Source: Sycobia sp. Sy_11 (Eukaryota > Arthropoda > Insecta > Hymenoptera > Epichrysomallidae). From it: a stretch of DNA of 64,000 nt. A model generated the notes under the pieces. That model did not search any database. It was given only the letters and a program-made list of their open reading frames with translations, and had not been told where the DNA came from. The position numbers and the translations under genes were made by a program. The DNA is taken from assembly GCA_018907035.1 (NCBI GenBank), contig JACCIC010000002.1, positions 5,181,501-5,245,500 on the forward strand. Reading direction: 5' to 3'. Position 1 is the stretch's first letter. Every line of letters starts with the position of its first letter. Shown in pieces: positions 1 to 24,540 of the stretch.

Positions 1-243
1 GTTATATCTTGATGCTCTAGGCTGTTTAGCAATTCATTAGAGTCTAAATTTTGTGCCACTAAGACCAGATAACTTAAAAAAGCACGCGAACTTTTACTAG
101 GCTAAGGATTTTTGCCAGGCCTCCTTTTTTACATCAGCACCTCGAGCAAATAATGGGAGGGGGGATATACTTCTTCGACACACCGAACTGTGATCCTCGC
201 AACGAACGAAAAACAAAATAATAATAATTATCCCTCATTGCAG
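1..243 (+). other. Intron of ens (3' end)
   Basis: Non-coding DNA leading to the acceptor at 243. Upstream exons are outside the window. Confidence 0.7.
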
Positions 244-12269
<12,026 letters not shown>

Positions 12270-12416
12270 GTTGACGACCGGAAACTTATACCGTGCCGAT
12301 GCAAAGAGGATGACGATAGAGCAAAAAATCACCAGCAGCTGGAACTAAGCGGATTATTATTTTAGCGGCTCCTATATAATGTCGATTCCCGAAGGCAGCT
12401 TCGAATATTCATAGAC

Positions 12417-12422
<6 letters not shown>

Positions 12423-12474
<52 letters not shown>
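12423..12474. repeat. (TA)n microsatellite
   Basis: About 50 bases of alternating TA in the probable 3' UTR, followed by (TATG)n. Confidence 0.97.
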
Positions 12475-12477
<3 letters not shown>

Positions 12478-12986
12478 GTATGTATGTATGTATATAGGAA
12501 TGCCGAGGTGCTTGCTCGCCGTGGGAGACGAAACGACGTTGGTTACATTTTCATCCTTCTCGGACATATAAAGCTTGTAAATAAAAGAGAAACAAAAAAG
12601 ACGAAACACATCCATACACAGCCCCCACTCCATACACGCATACAAACGTACAGAGAGGAGGATGAAGAGCAATTGATGAGAGATACCCGCTAATTATCAT
12701 AACACAGCTATGTACACTATATGCGGTGGAGAGAAAGGAAAACCGGAGATTCGAAAAGCGCGCGCCGCTCTTTTCGTTTTAACATTTTATTATCACTATA
12801 TTATTAATATTATTATATGATTTTTTTTTTAGTCCGGCGCGAGGGATTTACAAATTGCTATCTCTCTCACTCCATGTATCTCCCCCCTCCGCGCGCCTCT
12901 CCGTGACGAGTCGCCACAATTGATCGCGGAAATGTAAAATAATATATAATGTTAATTAATAATTAATATAATTAATGAAGTAACAA

Positions 12987-12996
12987 TTATTATTAC

Positions 12997-13038
<42 letters not shown>
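12987..13038. repeat. (ATT)n microsatellite
   Basis: Repeated ATT units, about 17 copies with slight interruptions. Confidence 0.95.
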
Positions 13039-13040
<2 letters not shown>

Positions 13041-16033
13041 TATTAACGATAGTTAATATATGCATACACGTGCGAACGACGGCGAATAATAATAATTCGG
13101 ACCGTTTCTTATGTATAGGTTTATAAAGCAAATTCTATTAACTTCTTTATTGAGACTATAAATTTTCTACTGAAACCATGTTCTTTTAAATTATATATAT
13201 ATATATTTTTTTTGGTATTTTATTTTTTTCCTTCGCGGATATTTTAAATTTTTACGCCTGATATTAGAACGAAGCAGCAAACCGCTATATTCACGAATAT
13301 ATCCGTGTACTATAAATTGATATACTGAAGCGCGACGGATAGCTTCGAGATTATTTTTTTGCGTATATAATAATATATTGTGCACGGACACAAAGCGCGC
13401 GTGCGCAGTTACAAAGAAGCCGGTTCTAACAAAAACAAAAAAAAAAAAAAGAAGAAAAACTTTTGTATAGATTTCCTGCGTACTGCGACGGGCCTATGAT
13501 AAAGAAATAAACGCGGTATAGAATAGTAATAGAATACTAACTAATGTATATGAAACGCGCGTGTGTCTGTGCTGATGTACGCTGAACATTCGTTTGATAT
13601 ATAGGTATATATATGTATATGTATATGTATATATACTTCTTTTTTTAAAGCGTGCAATTGAGCAAGTTTTTGACGAATCCTTGAAAGGGTCTGTCAAAGT
13701 CATTTTTTACCGATCGATAAAAATGTTCTCTCTGTTCTATCTGATATTAAATGGGTAAACATTAAATTATTACGAATTTCAACTAATGGTGGGCTTTATT
13801 TGCGTCTATTCGACAGGGCTCGAAAATTTCTAGCAGAAGTATTAAACCCTGTAAAAATGAGAACCTTCTGAAATTTTCATTTGAAATATTTATGGTTATG
13901 AAATTTTTAAATAGCGCTCATTTCCTAGCCGTTTTGCCAATTTACTCGTAACTATACGTAAAAATAAAGGACTCGATTAACTAAACTCGGCAATAAATTA
14001 ATTTACATCTATAATATGATTTAAAATACAGTACCGGTTTACTTCGATAGCCCTTTCAGAATTTGGCAGATTAATAACCGCGCCAGTCTCTTGCTCGCTG
14101 ACCTTTTTTCACTTTCATTTATTTATCTGTCGATATAACGATTAAATGTAATGTCCGAGAATCGTGAATAACAATTAGCATTTCATGCGTAGTTGAAAAC
14201 ACATTGCGTTGTATTAAAAAAGAAGAAAAAAAAGGCTAAGCATTTTTTCGAAACGATTTTGTATTTGTTATCTTCTGTTTTTTTTTAACTTGTGCTTTAT
14301 TTTTGTAAATTTTTAAAAGTTGCATTTTAATAATAACTTTTTTTTCTAGAATGTATTCTAGAAAAATATTCTATTTTTAATCCGACCAATCGTCAACGTT
14401 ATTTATAATTGGTCGAGAGAAATTTATTTATAAAAAAAAAAATTCTGTTTGAATATGAATGTTTAGCCTCTTGCGATTTGTAATGCGTTGTATGAAAAAA
14501 TATATACATATATCAGACATGGGGTGCGAAATATTAATCAGATCATCATCATCCAGCTTTTTACTTCCATTTTAAATAATACATTACTTTTCTTTTTATT
14601 TTTTTTTGTCGGGGCGTGCGCTCACTAGTCAAGCGATTTTACTGTTTTTATCACACTTTGTTCAGAGACTATAATAAAGCGAGATTGTGAACGAATGAGT
14701 GTGAGAGGAATGATGATTTAAGAAACGATAATAGGAAAATATTATAATAGACGAAAATAATGTCGAGAAACGTGCGGAAAAATGACGAGCAGTGCGAGAG
14801 CAATCAAAATGAAAGCTGTTTTAAACAAAAATCGTGAGAATCGTTTGTGAAAATAATTCGGGCTATGATACTATGTGCATTGAAGCTTTTCAGTGTTAAT
14901 AATCGTCATTATCTTTGTATTAGAATTGTATCGGAACGCTGAAAGAATTTTTTTCTCTCTAATTTCAAGTAAATATTTTTTATTTCATTGATTTTTACGA
15001 AGTGAATAATTTTTTACAGTTCGGAAGAATACTTACTTGATACAAGAGAATATTGTATTTGATTTGAGTAAATTTTACTTGCAATCTCAAATTGTAGAAA
15101 ATTATTTGTACGATGTACTATTCTATAAAGATTTACAAGAATTCAAAAATTCAATTTCAGCGAACAATCCAACTGTTGGAATTAAGTGAAATCTTATATT
15201 TTGCGATATCTATATGTTCGTAATGTTCCGGTCTAAGCGACTGCGTAAATTACAATTTAAAATATAAAGGAAATGTTCGATCGATCCAGCGATTAATTTT
15301 TAATATTTTGATTGTTCTCGATGAACTACAAAAAATTATCACAAAAAAAGGACATATTAATATTGTGTAGTGGATAACCTATATATAAATATACATACAT
15401 ATATTTTCTGTAACAGCGAAACGTCGTGCAATATATAACAAAATATCCGCACGTAATTGGACTTTGATTTCGGATATGTCATATATTGCACAATCGGTGA
15501 CCTACATAAAGTAATATACATTTTTCAAAGAATAATGTAATAATTATGTATGAAGAGTGGAATAATGAACAAAATGAAAACCCAAGAAGACAGATTTGTA
15601 TCGCCGCGATGCCGGCGATCGCTTTTTCGCGCACATCAGCCATTAATTATAATGATATCGAGCGGAGACGATCTTATCCCCCAAACAGGTTTGATGAAAA
15701 TTCTTGGTGAAATCGGAAAATATATATGTTAATGTATATGACGCGTTTCGGCTTATACGGGATGCCCATTGGCTTCTCTTTGTTTTTCCCGAACGACGGT
15801 GCTTATCTCGACATTGCGCGACAATTTCTATAACATTGTAACTATAATAAAAATACATCTTCGGCGTATAAAAAAAAATCTATTCCTGTATTTAAGAGGC
15901 AAAAAAGAAAAGATGGAACGTGTTTCAATAGAAATCATCATACTGACTCTCGCAATCCGGGAATAATTTTTTTTTTCCACTCGAAAGCATTATGTAGATT
16001 AAATAAAAGGATGTATTCGTGAAAAATTTATGG

Positions 16034-16035
<2 letters not shown>

Positions 16036-16099
<64 letters not shown>
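16036..16099. repeat. (TA)n microsatellite
   Basis: About 64 bases of uninterrupted TA near the inferred end of the ens transcript. Confidence 0.97.
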
Positions 16100-16101
<2 letters not shown>

Positions 16102-16415
16102 TATACGTGTATAAGTATATCGTTTTTATTGTAGACTGTGTAAAGAAAAATAAAAACAATTAAAATAAAGAATAAGTGAATATACAAGAGGCATTTTAAT
16201 GAAAAGAAACAAACAAACGAAAAAATAAGATTGTGTTTTTTGAGGAATGCGTTGAATAAGTACGGCGATATAAGTATTTGTTATTTTTGAGGCGGTACGG
16301 ATATGATGAATGAACAATGGTTAGAGAATTTTATTGAAAACGGTGATAAATATATATTATCGAACGTGTATAAGGTTATGTAACAGTTTTTATTGTATTG
16401 ACCGAATTAAGTTTC

Positions 16416-16421
16416 AATAAA
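16416..16421 (+). terminator. Candidate distal polyadenylation signal of ens
   Basis: AATAAA lies in ttcaataaatgattg and is followed by a T-rich stretch (gatttgttcac). It is the last such signal before the CpG-poor intergenic DNA. Earlier signals near 13505 and 14680 are alternatives. Confidence 0.35.
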
Positions 16422-16430
16422 TGATTGATT

Positions 16431-19400
16431 TGTTCACTAATTATACACTAATTATTTCACAATTCCATCTAATAAACTTTATCAACTAGTACATCCCTGA
16501 AAATCCAAATTTCTCGATTTTTCATTAAATAATACAAATTCTTGGATTTTTGGAGAATCTTTAGTTTAATAATATCGAATTTAGACATTTTTAAATATGA
16601 AGCGTTTTCTTTTTCGAGGACAATTTCTTAAAAGTTTTGGAGGTTTCAAAAAATTATATAGGATTATAAAAAGTAATTCTTTTTAATGTTATGAAAAAGT
16701 AGTTATAAACTTATAATATTTTAATAAAAATTTGTGATAAATTTTAATTAATATGATTTTAAAAACAAAATTTTTAAGTCCTCATATGAGTTACGATTTA
16801 TATATAAATACTACATTTTATAGTTATTTAAGCTGTTACAGAACAAGTGTAGTAAAGGATATCAAATTTGCAATCAAATTTTCTCATCACTTTTCTCTCA
16901 TTGGCTTTTTCCAAAAAAGTCGTTGCTATAATCAATAATTATAATTTTCCGTAATATTAACGTTCTCATAATATTCATAATACATTAAATAATTATTATA
17001 ATAACGTTAACAAATAATTTGTCAATAACGCGTATTTCAAAGCAGAATTGTTTGTTAAATATAACAAGAGAATTATTTTTTACGCATATTGGACATATTT
17101 GATTACTTAGTGTTTGAAAATTTTCTTTATTAAAAGAATTAAATATTCTATATGTAAATACATATAAACTGGATAAAACTGTTAGTTGAATTACATAAAA
17201 TCGATAATATACATACTATATATTTATAATATATTTATAATATAGATTTAGAATATATGACAAATATTATAAATGTACATTTTGATTACTATATTATCAT
17301 AGCAGTCTTCTAGAAATTAAAAGTACAAAATATTATTAATGAAAAGAAAAATGATAAACCGCCATCTATTTATCATTTTAACTTATTTAAAAAAATTTTA
17401 CATAACAGACTATTCGAATATTTACCAATTAAGGTTCAAATTTGTTATGATTTTTTTACAAAAATTATACCAAAAAACTATTACTGTAAAATCCTTTATC
17501 TGAAAAAAATCGACATATTTACCAATCATTTAACGATCGACCAAAACTGACGGGATTTTAAAATGAACTTATATTTATATACCCAGTCGATGTCGTGTTT
17601 AACAGTGAGAGCCCTCGTCATATTTTCGTTCTCTACGTTTACTCTTCTCTTTTTGCACGCGATACGCTTTTAAAATACGGTAAGTATACAGAAAAATTTT
17701 GTAAAGCGTGTGCGCAGTGCATTCGAAGGATTGATTTCTCTCCCTCTTCTCGTTCGTTTACCTTTTCCATCAGTCGTATCATTCTCTCACTATCTCTCTC
17801 TCTCTCTCACTCTATCTGCAGCGGTAGATACGTTTATGAAGCTAACGAACCGTTATGGCACAAAAAGCCAACGCCAAAACATCCAGTACAGCGTAAAAAA
17901 GAGAGGCAGGGATTTGTGCGCATACAAAGGGTAGAGTTGCAGCAGTTGCACGGATAAAGAGGCCCTTCAATTTTTCAAGGATTCCGCAGAGAGGGAGTGA
18001 TCGAGAGAGATTGAAGGGGTCGGCGATTGAGGGGGGGGGGAGAAGAAGAGTAAATACGGTATGAACATACGCAGTCGTGCACCGAGAGAAATCGCTGCCC
18101 CGTCCCGCATTCGTAATTGATTGCGATGCGTGAAACGGAATTGAATTTTTTATAGATTACAGACGATCTCGTTCTTTTTTCCTCCCCCAGTTGAAAAGTA
18201 CGTATTTTGCCGAGCATTGCTAAAAGTCTGTAAAAGTGAAATACTATATGAGCAAGGTATGGCAAAAGAAAAACATTAGGTTATGAATGGGTTATCTATA
18301 GAAATTCTGATATAATATAATGGGAAAATTTCGTTCGAAGTATATCGATCGACATTTCTGCGTTGTATAAAGAATGTTTTTTTTTTTTCAACAACTTTAT
18401 TGGACTTTACCAAACTTTGTCAGACATTACTATAAATATTTATTGTCTATGTGCCGCAAGTACCCAAATCGACATGTTTTTCCCCCCTCATTCAACATCG
18501 AACCCCTCTAGTCGGTTATTAGCATTACAAGTATAATTAATTAATAATTATAATATTACATATGTATTTACATGAATTTTCTATATTCTATTTTAACTAT
18601 AAACTGTATTAAATTTCGATGTTGTCCTATGATTATTAAATTATTTACATATATATGTTCTTAGCCAATCGCTGTATTCTCCGTTCTGCGTCAATTTCAG
18701 GGCTGTTAATAAGTAAGTGTTCCAGGTTGATTTGGGACCTTACATATATAATTCGCATTTACGTTGAGTATTTGTTTTTTGTCAGTTCGTGTCTACGATT
18801 CGCAGTCTGCTCGGAATTGCATTGCCGAATCTATACTTCTGCTACGTTTAATTTAATTTTGTTCGATTCACATTTATTATTTATTTTATTGCAGGGTTTT
18901 TTCCCTTTCATAATGAATGTTTAAAATTCTTATATCGACTGTTTTTTTCTTAACTAATTAGAAAGTATTTTTATCGATATTACATCCTTAATATGACAGT
19001 CACAATGTCCTCGTTTAGAATGGCTCCCAAAAAATGTTAGAATCTGAAATTTAAAAATTGTTATGGCTATAATTATCCTGAAAGAATAATGGCATTTGCA
19101 AAGGACGATTGGACTATTGAAATTTATAATAGTAAAGTGCAATTGAATCTGTACTGAAAATCTACAGGTAGATTATTGGTTTTGAAATCACACCACTAAT
19201 TTGGAAACAAGATAGGAACGTGAAGGGGTGTAATTGACAGAGTAATTACATTACCAGACGAACATTTTAGGCAAGATAATTTGAAAATAATTAGACACCG
19301 GTAATCGATAATGTTTTTTGAAATTATAATTTCATAAATATTTGTACATTATTCGATGTAATACAAATTGAATATCAACCCAATCTTTTTCGAATAGTTT

Positions 19401-21100
19401 AATTACAAAATAAATCTTCAATTCTTCTATTAATATGCTGAAGACAAATTTGCCTTCTCTTTGATTCAATAGGAATTCTAAATATTATAAATCTCTTCAT
19501 ATTTGAATTAACGCAGTTACCATTTGTATGAAAAAAAAAATCAGAAATTTAATCATTGCTTGAGTACAGGTTATGAATGTCGATCCTCTTAACATTGAGC
19601 CAAAATTATTTTTTTTATCTTAAAACTAATCGCTAATAAATTTATAAAGGTGTTTAAGAACTATCCAATATTGTAAATAATTTTATTCAACAAATATTCA
19701 AATTATTCTACTGCTCCTTGACGGCTGTTTGCTGGCATTCTTTCTGTTTCCAAACTACGCTCACGTATACCTTTCTCTGTCTACTCAAGCGCTACTGTCG
19801 CGCTCTCTATTCTCTTCATTTCCGGTTGTCGAGACAAATAAACGGCAACCAACAAAGGACCGTCACATAAGTGTCTGATTACTTATTACATGCTCACCAG
19901 TAACATTTATCCAGTAGAATTTCTAGATAAAATGATTCTGAGAGAGTGCATTAAATTCCTGATAATATGAAAAAATATTCAAAAGGGGGCTATTATTGCG
20001 TTGCCAGATCTTAGAGGTTTATCAGAATTAGAAGACATTAAAAAATAGAAAAAAACGAATTAGAAGAATTTAAAAAATATCCCACATAGCATTATATATC
20101 ACACTAATATTTCAACAATTATACAAGATCAGAGAAATACTACTGTGAGATATAATATTCCATCTTTATCTTCAAAAATAGCAAGTATTTGAATATGGAT
20201 ATTAAATTTTCTAAAAATCGAGTTATCCATCGAATTAATAGTTTTGATTGCGTAATGAAGACTACGCAGAATAAATCAGTAAACATATAGAAAAAATTAT
20301 GTGCATCGATGTAATTAAAAGAATTCTAATCTATTACATCGGGATTAAAAGAAGATCGTTTAACTTTTTGTACATTTGTTTGATTACGGGAGTATGGATG
20401 TTTTTGGTACTAGGTAGTAAGAATAAGTATAACAGGGGTGATAGTTTAAAATTTTATTAAGGTGTGGAAAGCATTAAATTTTAAAGAACCAAAAGAATGT
20501 AATTTAACCTTAGAGTCAAGTAATTTGGATAGTATTTATCATTTTTTATTAGTATGAAGAGGATAGAAAAAAGCATGGGTTATAGAGTGGTGGAAGTATA
20601 AGGTTTTGTTGTAGGTTATTAGTTAATTCTTGAAGAAGAGCCTATTGGATTATTGCTAGATAAATTAGTGGAGGGGGCATGCATACGCCCTTTGTTAAAC
20701 AACTTATAATTTCACGGTATAATGTAACAACTTTTATATTTCAGTTTTTACTTGATTGATTAGAAACAAGGACAGTCTTACTTTCGCTATAATATGGAAC
20801 TGTGATACTTTAAATTAATAAATATTTCTATTGGTCTTACAGTCCAATTAAGTAAATTAAAATTAATACATAATAATATCAATATATATTTATATCAATA
20901 CTAATACATATCAACATATAATTAATTGAAAATTATAATGACAGTCAGACTGTCTTTCTTTAATATCACCTCCGTAGACTAATCTGAAATAAAAATATAT
21001 TATCTGAAAAAAAATTCTTTATAAATGTGATACTGTATAAAATTATTAATTAATTTTATAATGAATATACACATCGATCAAATATATAAAACACGTCTTT
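16431..21100. other. AT-rich intergenic DNA
   Basis: No supported gene. A moderately CpG-rich patch with CT-rich runs lies at 17590-18250. A 160-base CpG-containing patch at 19720-19880 ends with AATAAA and resembles a terminal part of an old LTR element (weak). The 20380-20700 stretch is G-rich on this strand but matches nothing I recognise. Confidence 0.6.
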
Positions 21101-21129
21101 CTATATATCATATGATTGACAGTGTATTG

Positions 21130-21730
21130 GTATGTTTTCCTGGCTACAACCCCCGCCCCCCGCACACATCCAGCGATTGCAATTGAAAAGTTTCCCAAAC
21201 GGATCCCGTGATGTACAATATAAATAAGCGCGGCTTACTGCAATTAACGAGGCCGAGAACACGGTAATTTAGGGTTTTCGAATTAAATGTTTGCGCTAAA
21301 CCGGCAGGGGGTGGCAGGGGTTTGGGGGATCGCACCCTCTCCGTAGGATCGCACGAGATTATACCAACGGACTCCCCGCGAAGCGCGACCGACGATTGGC
21401 TAATTTTTCATTTGCCCCCGTGATTATCTTAATGCCACGCCTCCCCCTCACCCCCAATCCCCATCGAACGGGTGGGGGCAAATTAGCCAATCAGGGTTTG
21501 GGAAAAGGGGTGGGGGGTAACTTGCGTAGGTGGCGAGAAAAAGCGACGAGGAAGCAAGGGCCCACTCTAGCGAAGCAAGTGTATGTATATATATATATAA
21601 ACAGAGTCTTGCAATTGGGGCGAGCATTTGCTGATTAATTACGGTGGCTCCCAGGCGAAATTGGGAAAGTATTATTCCAAAGACAAATTAACCGAAGTGG
21701 ATGGGTCTCACCCTCCCTTCTCTGCTCCTT
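21130..21730 (+). promoter_or_regulatory. CpG-rich island with paired CCAAT boxes and TATA tract (candidate promoter)
   Basis: GC-rich in an AT-rich setting. It contains an inverted pair: attggctaattt at 21395-21406 and aaattagccaat at 21480-21491, each next to a run of C or G (gccccc / gggggc). Between and after them are CACCC/GGGTGGGG elements. A TATATATATATAA tract lies at about 21586-21600 with CAGAGTCT just downstream. No coding exon follows in phase with anything seen, so the transcript it might start is unknown. Function is inferred from motif grammar only. Confidence 0.4.
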
Positions 21731-22719
21731 CGCGTCTCATGTTTGACTTTCATTACACGATTATACAATCGTAGAAAGCTAAACTAAACGGATTTTACAC
21801 TTATAATAAGATTCTTGAACTTAATTACTTTACTTTGCAAATTCCGTGAGACGGCGTTTCGGAAAGCGTTGAACGCATTTACACTAATATTGCAGAAATG
21901 GCTATTACGTAATCGATTTAAAATACCAATCACCGCACAATCTCCATGCATGTTAAGGGGTCGTCGAAGGGGTTTTATATTCGTCCCTAGGGATCCGTTG
22001 GCTCATTAAAAGCTAATAAATATATCTATCATAGCGAAATTTGGCGCTACGTACGTTCGTAATTCATTATTATAGCTCGTGTGCGAAAAGTCTAAATGTA
22101 TAAGTCAGGGAGGATATTGATCAAATTCTATTTTATGCAGGCGCACAAATAGATTTTGAACGCAATATAATTTCGAGGTGATTTTTTAACTAAACTTTGC
22201 TAATCTTGCCTAATTCCATAAAGTATATCAATTTACTGGTTGATAAAGATGGACAATAAGTTTATGTCAAAAATTAGCCAGTTTCGTGCTAAAAATTGTC
22301 CATGAATTGATCAATGCTTTTAATCCCTATTCATACATAACTAAAACGATCTTCCATATCTGTTTGAATGAAAATGTTCACTAAAAGTGCACCAGTCATT
22401 GGGCATGTGAGGCCATTACGTACATAAAAACATACCTTACCTTAGATATAACTACTTTGAATTTCTAAATTCTTTTAATTCTATTCTAAAGTTATTAATT
22501 GTATATGAAAACATTTCACTATTTTCTCGTCTCGAGTCTTGGCAAACTATAGAGGACTATTTCAACATTTGTTATTTTGAAAATATTTTTTGCCCATTAA
22601 ATCTAACCAAGACTTCAGAGCTAAAAAAAATTAAGAACATGTATTTCTAACAACAAGAGGTGAATAAATTGAACTATTCGAAGCAAAGTAAGTACTGGTA
22701 CAAAGCAGCATTACTATGA

Positions 22720-22780
22720 AACTATTTTTAACTAAACTAATTTTTAACTAAAAACCAAACTAATTTTTAACTAAAAATTT
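22720..22780. repeat. Short tandem repeat (about 3 units)
   Basis: Three near-copies of an actaatttttaactaaa unit, the last two separated by an extra accaa. Confidence 0.7.
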
Positions 22781-23315
22781 ACCAGAAATTGGTTGATCAA
22801 CATAATTATCTTATCTTCAAAGACATTCCATCAAATGAGGTAATGAATTGAAAAAGTTTTTTTATCATCGCAGATAAAGAAGTCAAGAAATCTAATGAAT
22901 ATGCAAAAATTATGAATCCAACACCGTCGACATCCCTTATTACTTCGTGTTCTTAAAGCGATATTTTATCACCGCCGAGCAGCTTCCGCAAACGTCTCAC
23001 GTACAATAATGTCAAAAAGACCCAATAACTCTCCCCCTTCCAAAAAACACCACATAAAACTTTGATCCGAGCCTCCCACCCTCTTTCTCTCTCTTTTTCT
23101 TCCTCCATCCCTCTCCCACTTTCTATTTTTCTGTCTCCCTCTCTCTCTCTCACTCTTTCTAATCGATCGCTACTACCAGCCCGCCATAGGGAAAAAGAGT
23201 ATAACACGGAAATCTTTAGACACGCGCACAGGTGCCGCCGTAGCGGCGCGCGAATCACAAGAAAGGAAAACTGGGGGTTAGTATCTCTCAATGGCTCACT
23301 CCGTCTCTCTTTTTT

Positions 23316-23317
<2 letters not shown>

Positions 23318-23367
<50 letters not shown>

Positions 23368-23377
23368 CTCTCTCTCC
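23318..23377. repeat. (CT)n microsatellite
   Basis: About 60 bases of CT, with one CG interruption near 23365. Confidence 0.95.
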
Positions 23378-24065
23378 TTCCCCTTACTCCTCACCGAGAG
23401 CTTCCCAATCAAAAGTCAGCGCGTTTGCGGCAGAGTGGTGCCGCGGGGGTGGGACGAGAGGAGGGAGGCGTCAGGGAGAGAAGGGCTCAGGTTGCGCGTC
23501 GCCCCCTTGGCGTGCTGATCAATGGCTTCCACGAGCCCCTCTGTGCAGTGTAAACCCCTCGATGGTCTTTCTTAAAATGCAAATTCCTGCGTGCAGCGCG
23601 GGCGGCGGTAGCAGCGTCGCTGGATTCGCGCGGCCTGTCGAGATGGTGTGGAGGGGGAGGGGGTAGGACGGGGGCGCAGGCCACAATATGCCACTGCCAC
23701 ACACCCATCCTCCCCTCGACTCCGCCATTGGCATATAAGCGTTTCGAGCGCATGGGAATCCATTACCGGTGCTGGTGTACGCACCAGCGCATTATCCGAG
23801 CTGTTAATGCTTCAACCCACACCACTCACAATTCTCCTCTCTACCTGGTGAGTGTATTTGTCTGCGCGCGTGAGATAGAGAGAGACAGAGAGGTACACGG
23901 TTGGATCCAACAGCTTTATTCAAATCAACCCCAGTCCCGATGACTAAACCCCCCTCGAGGAGCTGCGCAGCATCCCATCAGTGGCGCGCATGTCGATAAT
24001 TTAAACTCATCGACATTCGCACTAAACGCGGTATATAAACGACCAAAGCGGGGTAGTGTAAGCGA

Positions 24066-24105
24066 GACACACACGCACACACACGCGCGCGCGCACGCAC
24101 GCACA

Positions 24106-24146
<41 letters not shown>
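24066..24146. repeat. Alternating CA / CG tract joined to (GA)n
   Basis: Purine-pyrimidine alternation (CACACG, CGCGCG, CACGCA) runs for about 43 bases and continues directly into about 38 bases of GA. The first half could form Z-DNA and the second half a triplex (inference). Confidence 0.93.
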
Positions 24147-24147
<1 letters not shown>

Positions 24148-24540
24148 GGTATCCGATTCTAGCTCGAATTAGTCCCTTTTAACCACCCTCCCTCTTACAC
24201 CCCCGATGGCGCTACCCCCCTTGTACATTCATTATTTGGTTGTAGCGGAGCCTACCCATATATAGATCAGAACCATCATATCGGGCCAGCCGAGCGCGCG
24301 GATTGTAATTTGGGCTTTTTTCCCTTCGTTTAACGGTTGCTGGGGGATTTTTACGACTCGGTGGGAGGGGGTGACGAGGAAGGAAGATTACGTTGAACTG
24401 ATCGATTCTTTGGGGGTGTATAGGGCGGGGGAGGCGGATGGAAATTAGAGCGGTGTCTGGTCGATCATGCGCGAGCTTCTTTCCATTATAATGGGGGAGG
24501 AGGGGGCTGGCTGAGAGGGGCTGCCGGCTCTTCATTTTAA

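Larger units (their letters stand above)
12270..16430 (+). other. ens: Probable long 3' UTR of ens
   Basis: After the stop there is about 4.1 kb with more CpG and less extreme AT content than introns. It holds (TA)n at 12423-12474, (ATT)n at 12987-13038, (TA)n at 16036-16099 and several AATAAA-like signals. The last good signal is near 16416, after which composition becomes uniformly AT-rich. A Pumilio-type TGTAAATA occurs near 12576. The extent is inferred. Confidence 0.5.
23050..24540 (+). promoter_or_regulatory. CpG-rich island with CCAAT and TATA motifs
   Basis: The island holds (CT)n at 23318-23377, CCATTGG at 23724-23730 immediately before CATATAAG at 23732-23739, and TATATAAAC at 24032-24040. 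A mixed CA/CG/GA tract follows at 24066-24146. Open frames here have no protein signature and change between strands, so I read it as regulatory DNA or an unstable non-coding transcript start. Confidence 0.35.

Noticed and set aside
190..243. Upstream ATG and 18 codons in frame with the first ens exon
   Set aside because: A pyrimidine-rich acceptor lies at 243 and the family coding sequence starts after it. The preceding stretch is intron-like.
17595..17957. 120-codon ORF
   Set aside because: No protein signature; it spans a CT-rich patch and has no splice partners.
20380..20700. G-rich stretch considered as nuclear mitochondrial DNA
   Set aside because: No recognisable mitochondrial protein or rRNA segment could be read from it.
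23062..24535. Several overlapping ORFs in the CpG-rich island
   Set aside because: They exist because GC-rich DNA lacks stops; they overlap on both strands and show no domains.
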